Source: an uncultured Eubacteriales bacterium | GTDB taxonomy: Bacteria > Bacillota > Clostridia > Oscillospirales > CAG-272 | Reading direction: 5' to 3' | Assembly: GCA_905205065.1 (NCBI GenBank) | Contig: CAJLCI010000024.1 | Location: forward strand, 1 to 41,864 | DNA length: 41,864 nt | In this document: positions 34,583 to 41,864 of the stretch, in pieces | Numbering within the stretch: position 1 is the stretch's first letter | Layout: each line of letters opens with the position of its first letter | The notes under the pieces: model-generated | What the model was told of the DNA's origin: nothing | Database searches by the model: none | What the model saw: the letters and a program-made list of their open reading frames with translations, nothing else | Program-made: the position numbers and the translations under genes

Positions 34583-35956
34583 ATGTCTGCATACACCCAA
34601 TATAAAAAAGATATAGAGGCAATTCTTGAGCCTGATAAAAGTTTTGACATTTTAAAACGCAGTTTTACGCTGACATATGCTTCAGAGGCTACATTTTACT
34701 ATATAGACGGTTTTACAAAGGACACATCCATGGCAAAAATATTCGAGCATATGCTTGGCGCGTCTTCTCTGGAAGCGGTTACCGAAAACCTTCCTTATAT
34801 AGAGTTCGAGAAAACCCGTGATATAAATACGCTTATAAAGGCGGTTCTCAGCGGTCAGGCGATATTTATAATCGACGGAAGCGATGACGCCTTTATGATC
34901 GATACCCGCGAGTATCCGTCGCGCGGAATTGCCGAACCTGAAAAGGATAAGGTACTTAGAGGACCTCACGATGGATTTTGCGAGACACTGATTTTCAATA
35001 CTACCTTAATTCGCCGGCGTGTACGTGATCCCAAGCTCAGAACAGAGGTATTTTCTATCGGAGAGCTTACACAGACAGATATCGTGTTGACATATATTGA
35101 GGGCAGAGCGGAAAAAAAGCTTGTCGATGCTGTCAGAAAAAAGCTTGAATCTATAAAAATAGGCGCTCTGAATCTTCAGCAGGAAAGCCTCGGAGAGCTT
35201 ATAGCTGATAAACGAAAATTTAATCCGTTTCCTAAAATACGCTATACAGAAAGGCCGGATGCCGCCGCCGCGATGCTTATGGAGGGAAGTGTAGAAATTA
35301 TATGTGATAACACGCCGTCCGTAATGATACTCCCGACGTCAATTTTTGACTTTCTTCAGGAAAGCGATGATTATTACTTTCCGGCCGTCGTAGGAACATA
35401 TCTGAGAATCGTTAGACTTCTGACGATTCTTACTTCTTTAATTTTACCGCCGCTTTGGTATCTTTTGATACAAAACGCCGAAGTTATTCCGGAATGGCTG
35501 TCATTTATACTGCCTAAAGAAAGCTACTCCTTGCCAATATATTTTCAGCTGCTTATTGGCGAACTTATGGTTGACGGACTTAAACTTGCATCTCTTAATA
35601 CACCTAACGCGCTTTCAAACTCGTTTAGTATTGTCGCCGGATTGATACTTGGTGATTTTGCGGTTCAAATGGGATTTTTTGTTCCTCAGATAATACTGCT
35701 TATATCTTTTTCCGCGCTTGCCAGCTTTGCTCAGCCAAGTTATGAACTTGGATATGCTAATAAATTTATGAGACTTATTACACTGACATTAACCGCACTG
35801 TTCGGATTATGGGGATTTATTGCAGGTTTTGTATTGATGCTCGTTTTGATTGTGACGAATAAGACTGTACCGGGAGGAAGGGGATATTTATATCCATTAA
35901 TTCCATTCAATTTAAGAGGACTGAAACGTCTTTTTACAAGAGCTACACTGCGTTAA
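34583..35956 (+). CDS. spoVAF: GerA-family spore germination protein, SpoVAF type
   Basis: A spore inner-membrane protein needed for efficient germination. The soluble N-terminal domain shows the SpoVAF/GerA blocks DTREYPSRGIAEPEKDKVLR, RGPHDGFCETLIFNTTLIRR and SIKIGALNLQQESLGE, then RYTERPDAAAAMLMEGSVEI. At least four membrane segments follow (about 280-455). The ATG is taken at 34583, behind GAGAGG; a TTG 12 codons upstream is spurious. Length 457. No gerB or gerC gene and no other spoVA gene lies near, so it is an orphan. Expression should be in the forespore, but I see no clear sigma-G promoter. Confidence 0.88.
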   Translation: MSAYTQYKKDIEAILEPDKSFDILKRSFTLTYASEATFYYIDGFTKDTSMAKIFEHMLGASSLEAVTENLPYIEFEKTRDINTLIKAVLSGQAIFIIDGSDDAFMIDTREYPSRGIAEPEKDKVLRGPHDGFCETLIFNTTLIRRRVRDPKLRTEVFSIGELTQTDIVLTYIEGRAEKKLVDAVRKKLESIKIGALNLQQESLGELIADKRKFNPFPKIRYTERPDAAAAMLMEGSVEIICDNTPSVMILPTSIFDFLQESDDYYFPAVVGTYLRIVRLLTILTSLILPPLWYLLIQNAEVIPEWLSFILPKESYSLPIYFQLLIGELMVDGLKLASLNTPNALSNSFSIVAGLILGDFAVQMGFFVPQIILLISFSALASFAQPSYELGYANKFMRLITLTLTALFGLWGFIAGFVLMLVLIVTNKTVPGGRGYLYPLIPFNLRGLKRLFTRATLR

Positions 35957-35970
35957 TTGATTAATTCGAA

Positions 35971-37272
35971 TTAAATTAACCTGTCGAGTGACGGAGAGAT
36001 ACCGAAAAATTCGCAGCATTTATCGTATTTTCTGCGAAGAACGGATTTTTCTTCGTCACTTATTTTTCTTTTTCTTATTGCCCGTATAAGTACATTTTTA
36101 GGTGTGTTGTCAGGATCCACGAGTTCCACTGTGGTGACGGCGTATCCTTCCATTTCAAGACGTGCTGCGCGAAGTCCGTCTGTGAGTGTGTCCGCAAATT
36201 TTTGTCTAAGGATAGATCTATCGTCAAACGCGGCCGAAAGTTCATCCGGAACTCTTTTTATCTGATGAAAAATTTCGTGATGGCAGCACGGAGTAGATAA
36301 AATAACATCAGCTTTGTATTTTACTGCGAGCGACAGGACAAGATCTGTTGCCGTATCGCATGCGTGGAGAGATAAAACCATTGATGGCTTTTTAGGCGGC
36401 ACAAATTTTTCTACATCCTGACATATAAAATGCATACCATGATAATTTAAATTTTCGGCAATACCGGCTTCAAGTTTTATAACGTCCTCTTTAAGGTCAA
36501 CACCGTACATTTCGGTTTCTCTTTTTCTGTACTCCGTAAGATACCAATAGACAGCAAACGCAAGAACACTTTTTCCGCAGCATAAGTCGCAGATTGTAAG
36601 GGGACCGTTTTGGGGAAGCTCGCTGTAAACATCATCTACCATTTCAAGAAATCGATTGATTTGTTTGTATTTAGCTCTCCGTTTGTCGAGAATACGTCCG
36701 TTTCGGTCTGTAATTCCCAGTGAATATAAAAACGGAGCTTCCGTAGACAGAAGATGATTTTTTATTCGGTTGTGTTCGGATATTTTGACTTTTTCTTCGG
36801 TTTTGCCGTAACCGATATTATTTGAAATATGTACTTTTCCTTTTTTAGAAACCATTGCGGTGCATGCTCCGCAGATTGTTATAATATCGCACTGTTTGTT
36901 TTCGGTAATAAGTCTTTCAAGGATACTGCTCAGATGTAAAAATTCCGCATTGCTGTGAAAAACCTTTCCGTCATGTTTAAATATTTCAAGCATGACGGAA
37001 ATTTTCATTTCAGCGTTATTTCCATTTTTTATATCGCTTTTTATATTGCTGCAATTTCCTTTAAAGAGAGTAAGGACTGTTTTTTTAACAGTCTTGTCAT
37101 TAGGCTTTGAGAATATTGCTTTTTCAAATATATTTCTTTCGACGGCCTCTTCAATTATCTGTAATAACGGTGCTGATATGTTATTTTTCGTGTTATTTTT
37201 AGAGTTGTTTTCCGGTGAAAACAAGCGGTTTAAGGCCGCAGTACTGTGATTTATGGATTCAAAATCTGTCAT
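35971..37272 (-). CDS. SAM-dependent methyltransferase (Methyltransf_32-like)
   Basis: A 433-residue protein with a class I methyltransferase core in the C-terminal half: CDLCCGKSVLAFAVYWYL (SAM loop), YGVDLKEDVI, then LSLHACDTATDLVLSLAV and ILSTPCCHHEIF, as in the RRNAD1/METTL25-like group. The N-terminal half has no clear family; a Cys/Gly pair (ICGACTAMVSKKGKVH) stands out. The substrate is unknown, perhaps RNA or protein. Convergent with spoVAF, 14 bases apart, where the palindrome TTAATTCGAATTAA (35961-35974) overlaps the stop. ATG with GGAG about 11 bases upstream. Confidence 0.88.
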   Translation of the reverse strand: MTDFESINHSTAALNRLFSPENNSKNNTKNNISAPLLQIIEEAVERNIFEKAIFSKPNDKTVKKTVLTLFKGNCSNIKSDIKNGNNAEMKISVMLEIFKHDGKVFHSNAEFLHLSSILERLITENKQCDIITICGACTAMVSKKGKVHISNNIGYGKTEEKVKISEHNRIKNHLLSTEAPFLYSLGITDRNGRILDKRRAKYKQINRFLEMVDDVYSELPQNGPLTICDLCCGKSVLAFAVYWYLTEYRKRETEMYGVDLKEDVIKLEAGIAENLNYHGMHFICQDVEKFVPPKKPSMVLSLHACDTATDLVLSLAVKYKADVILSTPCCHHEIFHQIKRVPDELSAAFDDRSILRQKFADTLTDGLRAARLEMEGYAVTTVELVDPDNTPKNVLIRAIRKRKISDEEKSVLRRKYDKCCEFFGISPSLDRLI

Positions 37273-37311
37273 TGATAAGTTTTCTCCGTAACATTTTGCA
37301 CGGATTTCTCA

Positions 37312-38004
37312 TTAAGTGATTTTTCCGTTCTTGCTTACAAGTCTTGCCGCGCTGTCAACATCATTATCATCTATTTCAAAGCTTCCGTCCGAATAGCGGG
37401 CCCCGACATATATACCGAACAGCTTTTTCGATTCATCGTTAAGCGTCAGTTTATTTGATAATTCATCCGGAGTCTTTGAAGCGTCAAAATGAAATCCCTC
37501 TTTTATAGATTTTCGTATATACATTGCGTAAATATATCTGATTTTTGCCTGATTTGTTTCAAGGTCTTTCCATTTAAGCTTTGTTTTATCCTCATCTGTA
37601 CGTTTTTTTAATATATGTTTAAGAGGATTATCTACAATGAAGCTTTTTTTATCCTTACTTCCGCGAAGGGAGGCTCTGTCGGGAAGTCCGAAAATTTCAT
37701 GAAGCTTTTTGTATATTTTTTCAATTGCTCCGGATATGCCGAGAGCGTTCATGAAAATTCTTCCGTAGTTGATTAATAATTTTTTGGGAAACAGTTTCCA
37801 TAAACAGATTAGAAAAATGATTGCGGAAATCAACATCAGGACGAAAAAAGCCTGTCGCAGGTATCTAAGCTCCGAGTAGTCCTCTCTTGTTGATATATAA
37901 TACTGAATATAATAAAATATAACAGTGAACACTCCGGATAAAACGGTTTTTATCAGTCTTGATCTGTTAATATTATTGAACTTATCCGAAAATTTTTCTT
38001 TCAT
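37312..38004 (-). CDS. Membrane protein with DUF4129-like C-terminus, last gene of the MoxR-DUF58 operon
   Basis: The N-terminus holds two membrane segments (about 18-35 and 50-72) and the C-terminus a helical region with the KIRYIYAMYIRKSIKEG and KTPDEL pattern found in DUF4129/transglutaminase-associated proteins. The role is unknown; neighbours of this type pair with a MoxR ATPase and a DUF58 protein. Start: ATG 38004 is preferred because GAGGA lies 11 bases before it; a longer in-frame start at 38067 has no ribosome site. Length 230. Confidence 0.75.
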   Translation of the reverse strand: MKEKFSDKFNNINRSRLIKTVLSGVFTVIFYYIQYYISTREDYSELRYLRQAFFVLMLISAIIFLICLWKLFPKKLLINYGRIFMNALGISGAIEKIYKKLHEIFGLPDRASLRGSKDKKSFIVDNPLKHILKKRTDEDKTKLKWKDLETNQAKIRYIYAMYIRKSIKEGFHFDASKTPDELSNKLTLNDESKKLFGIYVGARYSDGSFEIDDNDVDSAARLVSKNGKIT

Positions 38005-38144
38005 TGGTGTGATAATTCCTCTCTTATACAGCCGGAGTTTTTCTTCGGCTGCTTTGGCATACGGCACAAAGAGTGTTACCTATAAATTAGATTAACTCAG
38101 ATTTAAAGCTTAAAACAAATGTATTTATAATATATTGTTTTAAT

Positions 38145-39377
38145 TTAATGTATTAATTTCTTTGTTCGTTTTTTCGACCTGCCGTGTACTTTATCGTTTT
38201 TCTTTTTCAGGTCGTCTCCCCGGTACCATTTCATGCGTTCTTCAAACTCTTCCTTTTCACGTATATTGCTTACATGTTCAGCGAGATTTACTACGCATAC
38301 TGTATTTTCAAGCATTCTGAGACTGTAAAACAGTTTCTCCATATCGGCGTCGATAAAGGGAGTCAGAACATATATTTCCGTTTCTGAAAGACCGTTCTTT
38401 ATATCCTGTTCAATAAGACTGTGAAATGAGATTCCGGCACGGTTTCTTACCTTAGCCAGCTGTTTGAGTATCTCGACAAGATGTGTATCCCCGCTTTCGA
38501 CAGGAAATCTGAGAGTCTCGTCTCCATCTACTGTTACAGGATTAGACGCAAAGCCTGCCCGGTGGCCGTTGTAAGCTGCTTCCCGGATCATATCTGATGC
38601 GTACGACATGCCAAGCTCCATCATTTTGTTATAGGTGGGAGTGGCTATCGTTTCCCCTATAGACGTTTGAAAGTTAAGATAAACCATAAAAGTACGGTTT
38701 GAACAGAAGTCCCGGTTGTTTACCCGAAAATCCGATATATTAGTCGCTCCGGTTTTTGCTGTTGCCTTAAAGTTGATGCTATTGAACGGATCACCGGGAG
38801 CATACTGTCTTATTCCGCTGAAAGAAAACGGATCGCTTATCAAATGCCTTCTTGACAGGGAATCCCCTTGATAGACATTGACCGGCTCTGCGCGGTCAGC
38901 CAGCGGGATAATCCGGGGGTATATGTAAAGCTCAGCCGGAGCGTCTATATATCTTGTGTTTTTATTATAATAAATACTTACTGTTTCAAGAGTATAGTAG
39001 CCGCGATTTGCACAAAGCACTTCGTGCGAACGCTTTATCTGCTGAAACGGCATTATTGTAAACCGGCTTACATAATACTGCATTGCTTTTTTGGGATCAA
39101 ACTCACAGTCCTTGAGGCGTATGCCGTTATAATAATAACTTTCTATGCCGACTGCAAAAATCGGAAGAAGAGTCGGATTATAGAGCGTTTCAGTCATTAT
39201 AACATGTTCGCCTTCGTAAACTCCGGTTTCGGAAAAGCTTCTTGAGTATACAAGCCTTCCTATCATGGATTCACGAAGCTTAATATACAGCCACACAAGA
39301 AACAGCAGAAATGCAATAATTAAAGCCGCGGCAAAAATATACTCGGCGTTTTTAACTATAAAGTTTAAGAATTTCAT
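38145..39377 (-). CDS. DUF58 domain-containing membrane protein
   Basis: A 410-residue protein of the DUF58 family, in which the C-terminal part resembles a von Willebrand factor A-like domain. An N-terminal membrane segment (about 9-32) is followed by a beta-rich domain, then the DUF58 mark DPFSFSGIRQYAPGDPFNSI and NFKATAKTGATNISDF. Such proteins are clients or partners of MoxR ATPases. Start ATG overlaps the moxR stop by four bases (ATGA), so the two are translationally coupled. The end is basic (KKRTKKLIH). Function in the cell is not established. Confidence 0.92.
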   Translation of the reverse strand: MKFLNFIVKNAEYIFAAALIIAFLLFLVWLYIKLRESMIGRLVYSRSFSETGVYEGEHVIMTETLYNPTLLPIFAVGIESYYYNGIRLKDCEFDPKKAMQYYVSRFTIMPFQQIKRSHEVLCANRGYYTLETVSIYYNKNTRYIDAPAELYIYPRIIPLADRAEPVNVYQGDSLSRRHLISDPFSFSGIRQYAPGDPFNSINFKATAKTGATNISDFRVNNRDFCSNRTFMVYLNFQTSIGETIATPTYNKMMELGMSYASDMIREAAYNGHRAGFASNPVTVDGDETLRFPVESGDTHLVEILKQLAKVRNRAGISFHSLIEQDIKNGLSETEIYVLTPFIDADMEKLFYSLRMLENTVCVVNLAEHVSNIREKEEFEERMKWYRGDDLKKKNDKVHGRSKKRTKKLIH

Positions 39378-40351
39378 TTTCCCGACCAGGCTCCGAGTGA
39401 TTTTTCTGTCGGAACCGTTGTTCTGTCAAGTATGTCATTTATAACGGTTTTCTGAGCGTCTTTTCTGATTCGTGCAGAACTTGAAAGCATGAGCCGGTGA
39501 GCAAGAACGGGAACTGCGGCCTTTTTTATATCGTCCGGCTTTACAAAGTTTCTTCCTTCGATTGCGGCAAAGCCTTTTGACGCTTTGACAAAACTCTGCG
39601 AACCTCTCGGGCTTACTCCCAAAAGTACATTTTCGTAATCCCTTGTCATTTCGCAGATTGTAACTATATAGTCAATGAGATCTCGGTGTATAAAAATTGA
39701 ATTTAATTCAGCCTGAGCCGAAATTACATCCTCTTTCGAAACGGCCGGCTTTAAATCCGCTATCGGATTTGAAGCGTCAAACCGTTCTATAATCCCGATG
39801 CCCTCTTCATGAGACGGGTAGTTCATAGAGGCCTTGACGAGAAAGCGGTCAAGCTGCGCTTCCGGAAGAGGGTATACTCCGGCATTTTCTACAGGATTCT
39901 GTGTTGCTACAACCATAAACGGTTCATCGAGGCGATATGTCTTTCCGTCTATAGATGTTTGATGCTCTTCCATGCATTCAAGAAGTCCCGATTGCGTCTT
40001 GGGAGTCGCACGATTGATTTCATCCGCAAGAAGAATATTTGAAAATACTGGGCCCGGAACAAACTCGAATTCTGACTTTTTTATATTAAAGTAGTTGATT
40101 CCGGTTATGTCCGAAGGAAGGAGGTCAGGCGTAAATTGAATTCGCTTGGAGCTGCAGTCGATTGACGCCGCGAGCGATTTAATAAGCATTGTTTTTCCTG
40201 TTCCCGGTACATCCTCAAGAAGCATATGTCCGCCGCAAAACAGAGAAATTATCATAAGATCTATTATTTCCTGTTTACCGACGATTACATGTCCGATATT
40301 ATTCTTTATCTTGGTGTATGTATCGAAAATATCTGTACCTTGTCTGTCCAT
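39374..40351 (-). CDS. moxR: MoxR-family AAA+ ATPase
   Basis: A chaperone-like ATPase that prepares or loads partner proteins, typically DUF58/vWA proteins. Walker A is EDVPGTGKTMLIKSLA, Walker B is ILLADEINRATPKTQ, and the MoxR block ATQNPVENAGVYPLPEAQLD follows. 325 residues from the chosen ATG 40351, which has GGAG 7 bases upstream; an in-frame TTG at 40363 is less likely. First gene of the three-gene unit. The promoter at 40412-40440 drives it with about 55 bases of leader. Confidence 0.95.
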   Translation of the reverse strand: MDRQGTDIFDTYTKIKNNIGHVIVGKQEIIDLMIISLFCGGHMLLEDVPGTGKTMLIKSLAASIDCSSKRIQFTPDLLPSDITGINYFNIKKSEFEFVPGPVFSNILLADEINRATPKTQSGLLECMEEHQTSIDGKTYRLDEPFMVVATQNPVENAGVYPLPEAQLDRFLVKASMNYPSHEEGIGIIERFDASNPIADLKPAVSKEDVISAQAELNSIFIHRDLIDYIVTICEMTRDYENVLLGVSPRGSQSFVKASKGFAAIEGRNFVKPDDIKKAAVPVLAHRLMLSSSARIRKDAQKTVINDILDRTTVPTEKSLGAWSGK

Positions 40352-40411
40352 TTTTCGCTCCAATCATTGTATATGTTATTTTTGAAAAGCGCGGCCGCTT
40401 CCATATTTACT

Positions 40412-40440
40412 ATTATAAACCATAAATTACGTTTTGTAAA
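40412..40440 (-). promoter_or_regulatory. Predicted promoter of the moxR operon
   Basis: On the reverse strand TTTACA (40435-40440), a 17-base spacer and TATAAT (40412-40417). Strong match with one mismatch. Confidence 0.75.
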
Positions 40441-40592
40441 TAGTTAATTACAATTTTTTTCGTTATATTTGACGCAATATTTATTTTAAAACGCATTTAT
40501 ACATGTGATATTGCCGAGAGAATTAAAACATACAAAGATGAATAAATATAGGTTGAAAAACCGGTTGAAATTTTAAACCCAGATATAAATAG

Positions 40593-40624
40593 GGACTAAA
40601 ATGTAAACGCTATAGATTTAGTCC
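40593..40624. other. Small inverted repeat in the moxR-rimM divergent region
   Basis: GGACTAAA and TTTAGTCC with a 16-base loop. The 540-base region 40364-40903 has no gene; it contains the two promoters and AT-rich sequence otherwise. Confidence 0.45.
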
Positions 40625-40790
40625 GACTCATGAAATATATTGCAGAATATGATATTAGCTGAAATATAAATATAAAATAATATGCGTCAGAAGACGTAAT
40701 GTATTAAAAGCTTAGGTTTACGGCTTATACGTTTCGTTTTCCAATTTTATAATTAAAATCGAGACTGAAATATTAAAATACAAAAAATCC

Positions 40791-40819
40791 TTGCATTTTA
40801 AGACGATATGGTATATAAT
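40791..40819 (+). promoter_or_regulatory. Predicted promoter of rimM-trmD
   Basis: TTGCAT (40791-40796), a 17-base spacer and TATAAT (40814-40819) on the forward strand give a leader of about 80 bases before the rimM ATG. Confidence 0.78.
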
Positions 40820-40903
40820 AAAGCGATTAATATTATGTATATATCTGTATATAAATGCAGATTATGCTTTTTTCAATATTGTATAAATTTAAGGGAAAAT
40901 TAT

Positions 40904-41485
40904 ATGGCTGAAAAAAACGATACTGTCTTTACAGAGGATAAGCGCTCTTCCGTTTATATTGAGGCCGGGAAAATAGTAAACACTCATGGGGTAAAAGGCT
41001 CGGTAAAAATAGAGTCCTGGTGCGATACGCCAGTGGTGCTTTCGTCTTTGACTAAGATATTTATTAAGAAAAAAAGCGGTGAATTCATCAGGCTTGACAG
41101 AGAGAGCTCCTTTGTAAGCAAAAGACATGCCGTGATGAAGCTTCGCGGAATTGACACTCTTGATGAGGCTCTGAAGTATAAGGGGGCGCTCGTTTATGCG
41201 ATGCGCAGCGATATTCCGCGCGAAGAGGGGTCCGTTTTCATATGTGACTTAATTGGGCTGCCGGTAATTGATGCGGACGACGGTACTGTTTACGGAGAAG
41301 TAAGCGACTATATCTCCTCGTCTGCTCAGAAGCTGTATGCGGTGAGAGTTAATACGTATGGAAAAGAGTATCAGGAGGACGGGAAGATACGGTACATTCC
41401 GGATGTAAAGCAATTTATAGACCGGGTTGATTTGGAGAGCGGAGTTTATATTCGCCCGATTGAGGGACTTCTTGATGAGATTTGA
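40904..41485 (+). CDS. rimM: Ribosome maturation factor RimM
   Basis: Helps assembly of the 30S subunit, including processing of the 16S 3' region. The N-terminal RimM domain starts YIEAGKIVNTHGVKGSVKIE, followed by RGIDTLDEALKYKGALVYAM, and a PRC-barrel domain with GSVFICDLIGLPVID, KIRYIPDVKQFID and the end PIEGLLDEI. ATG 40904 behind AAGGG is chosen; a longer frame upstream has no family similarity and begins within the predicted promoter. Length 193. It overlaps trmD by 11 bases. The usual upstream partner rpsP is absent here. Confidence 0.94.
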   Translation: MAEKNDTVFTEDKRSSVYIEAGKIVNTHGVKGSVKIESWCDTPVVLSSLTKIFIKKKSGEFIRLDRESSFVSKRHAVMKLRGIDTLDEALKYKGALVYAMRSDIPREEGSVFICDLIGLPVIDADDGTVYGEVSDYISSSAQKLYAVRVNTYGKEYQEDGKIRYIPDVKQFIDRVDLESGVYIRPIEGLLDEI

Positions 41486-41864
41486 TGTTATAACCCTGTT
41501 TCCGGATATGATTGAAAATGTTCTCGGAGAAAGTATAATAGGAAGGGCAATGAAAAGCGGTGCGATTGAGCTGTTTACTCATCAGCTGAGAGACTACAGC
41601 CGGGACAAGCACCGTCGGGTTGATGATACTCCGTACGGCGGAGGCAGAGGAATGCTTATCTCGCCGGAACCTGTATGCGACTGTCATGCGGCGGTTTGGA
41701 GCTGTGCTTCCGATATGAAAACGAGAACCGTTTATATGTCTCCTCAAGGGGGAGTTTTTAATCAAAAGAAAGCTGAAATGCTTACGGAATATGATCGTTT
41801 GATTATAATATGCGGTCACTATGAAGGAATTGACAGAAGAGCGATTGATGAGGTAGTCGATGAA
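41475..41864 (+). CDS. trmD: tRNA (guanine37-N1)-methyltransferase, 3' end cut by the window
   Basis: Methylates G37 of tRNAs with SAM. The visible 130 residues start MRFDVITLFPDMIENVLGES and show DDTPYGGGRGMLISPEPV and LIIICGHYEGIDRRAIDEVV, the trefoil-knot SAM site. The ATG lies within the end of rimM (11-base overlap), so the genes are translationally coupled. The frame is open to the last base of the window, about half of the expected length. Confidence 0.96.
   Translation, partial: MRFDVITLFPDMIENVLGESIIGRAMKSGAIELFTHQLRDYSRDKHRRVDDTPYGGGRGMLISPEPVCDCHAAVWSCASDMKTRTVYMSPQGGVFNQKKAEMLTEYDRLIIICGHYEGIDRRAIDEVVDE

Overview
The window looks like a chromosomal segment of a low-GC, spore-forming, carbohydrate-degrading anaerobe of the class Clostridia, probably a gut or rumen relative of the Ruminococcaceae/Oscillospiraceae. 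Four things point that way. There is a type I dockerin on a secreted carbohydrate-binding protein. There are two sporulation/germination genes, a SpoVAF-like protein and a very small spoVM. Several gene families and ribosome binding sites are typically clostridial. Carbohydrate genes are numerous, with an AT-rich composition. I see no phage, insertion sequence, tRNA, rRNA or CRISPR array. The placement is inference from gene content, not from a phylogenetic marker.

Layout. 1-4.9 kb: glycogen phosphorylase and a GH13 amylase, both forward. 4.9-9.5 kb, reverse: GH36 alpha-galactosidase, a sugar isomerase/epimerase and acetate kinase. 9.9-14.2 kb, forward: tmcAL (tRNA modification), glycerate kinase and the CBM9-like dockerin protein behind a perfect consensus promoter. 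14.2-20.3 kb: an intergenic element of three consecutive stem-loops, a reverse single-pass membrane protein, then forward a processive-type GT2 glycosyltransferase and a response regulator/histidine kinase pair. 20.3-24.4 kb: a small conserved protein, a YyaL-type protein, a DNA polymerase IV gene broken by one in-frame TGA, and spoVM. 24.6-30.5 kb, forward: a 41-residue membrane peptide, a trigger-factor-like lipoprotein, a zinc-ribbon membrane protein, GH38 alpha-mannosidase, uppP and an MTA/SAH nucleosidase. 30.7-34.5 kb, reverse: rsgA, an unrecognised protein with faint clan GH-D resemblance, and an alpha/beta hydrolase. 34.6-41.9 kb: spoVAF-like, a methyltransferase, a MoxR-DUF58-DUF4129-like operon, then rimM and the start of trmD.

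How the genes work together. The glycoside hydrolases, the phosphorylase, the isomerase and acetate kinase fit polysaccharide breakdown feeding fermentation with ATP made through acetate. The dockerin protein would be carried by a scaffoldin encoded elsewhere. UppP, GT2 and the two-component system concern the cell envelope. RsgA, RimM, TrmD and TmcAL concern ribosome and tRNA maturation.

The most unusual signals are: tandem repeats with a period near 15 bases in two coding regions and in one intergenic region; the dinB gene cut by a single TGA; a perfect consensus promoter facing the 3' end of ackA; the three-hairpin element at 14334-14491; and a 28-bp perfect palindrome near spoVM. I do not see a clear new multi-gene defence or metabolic system here.
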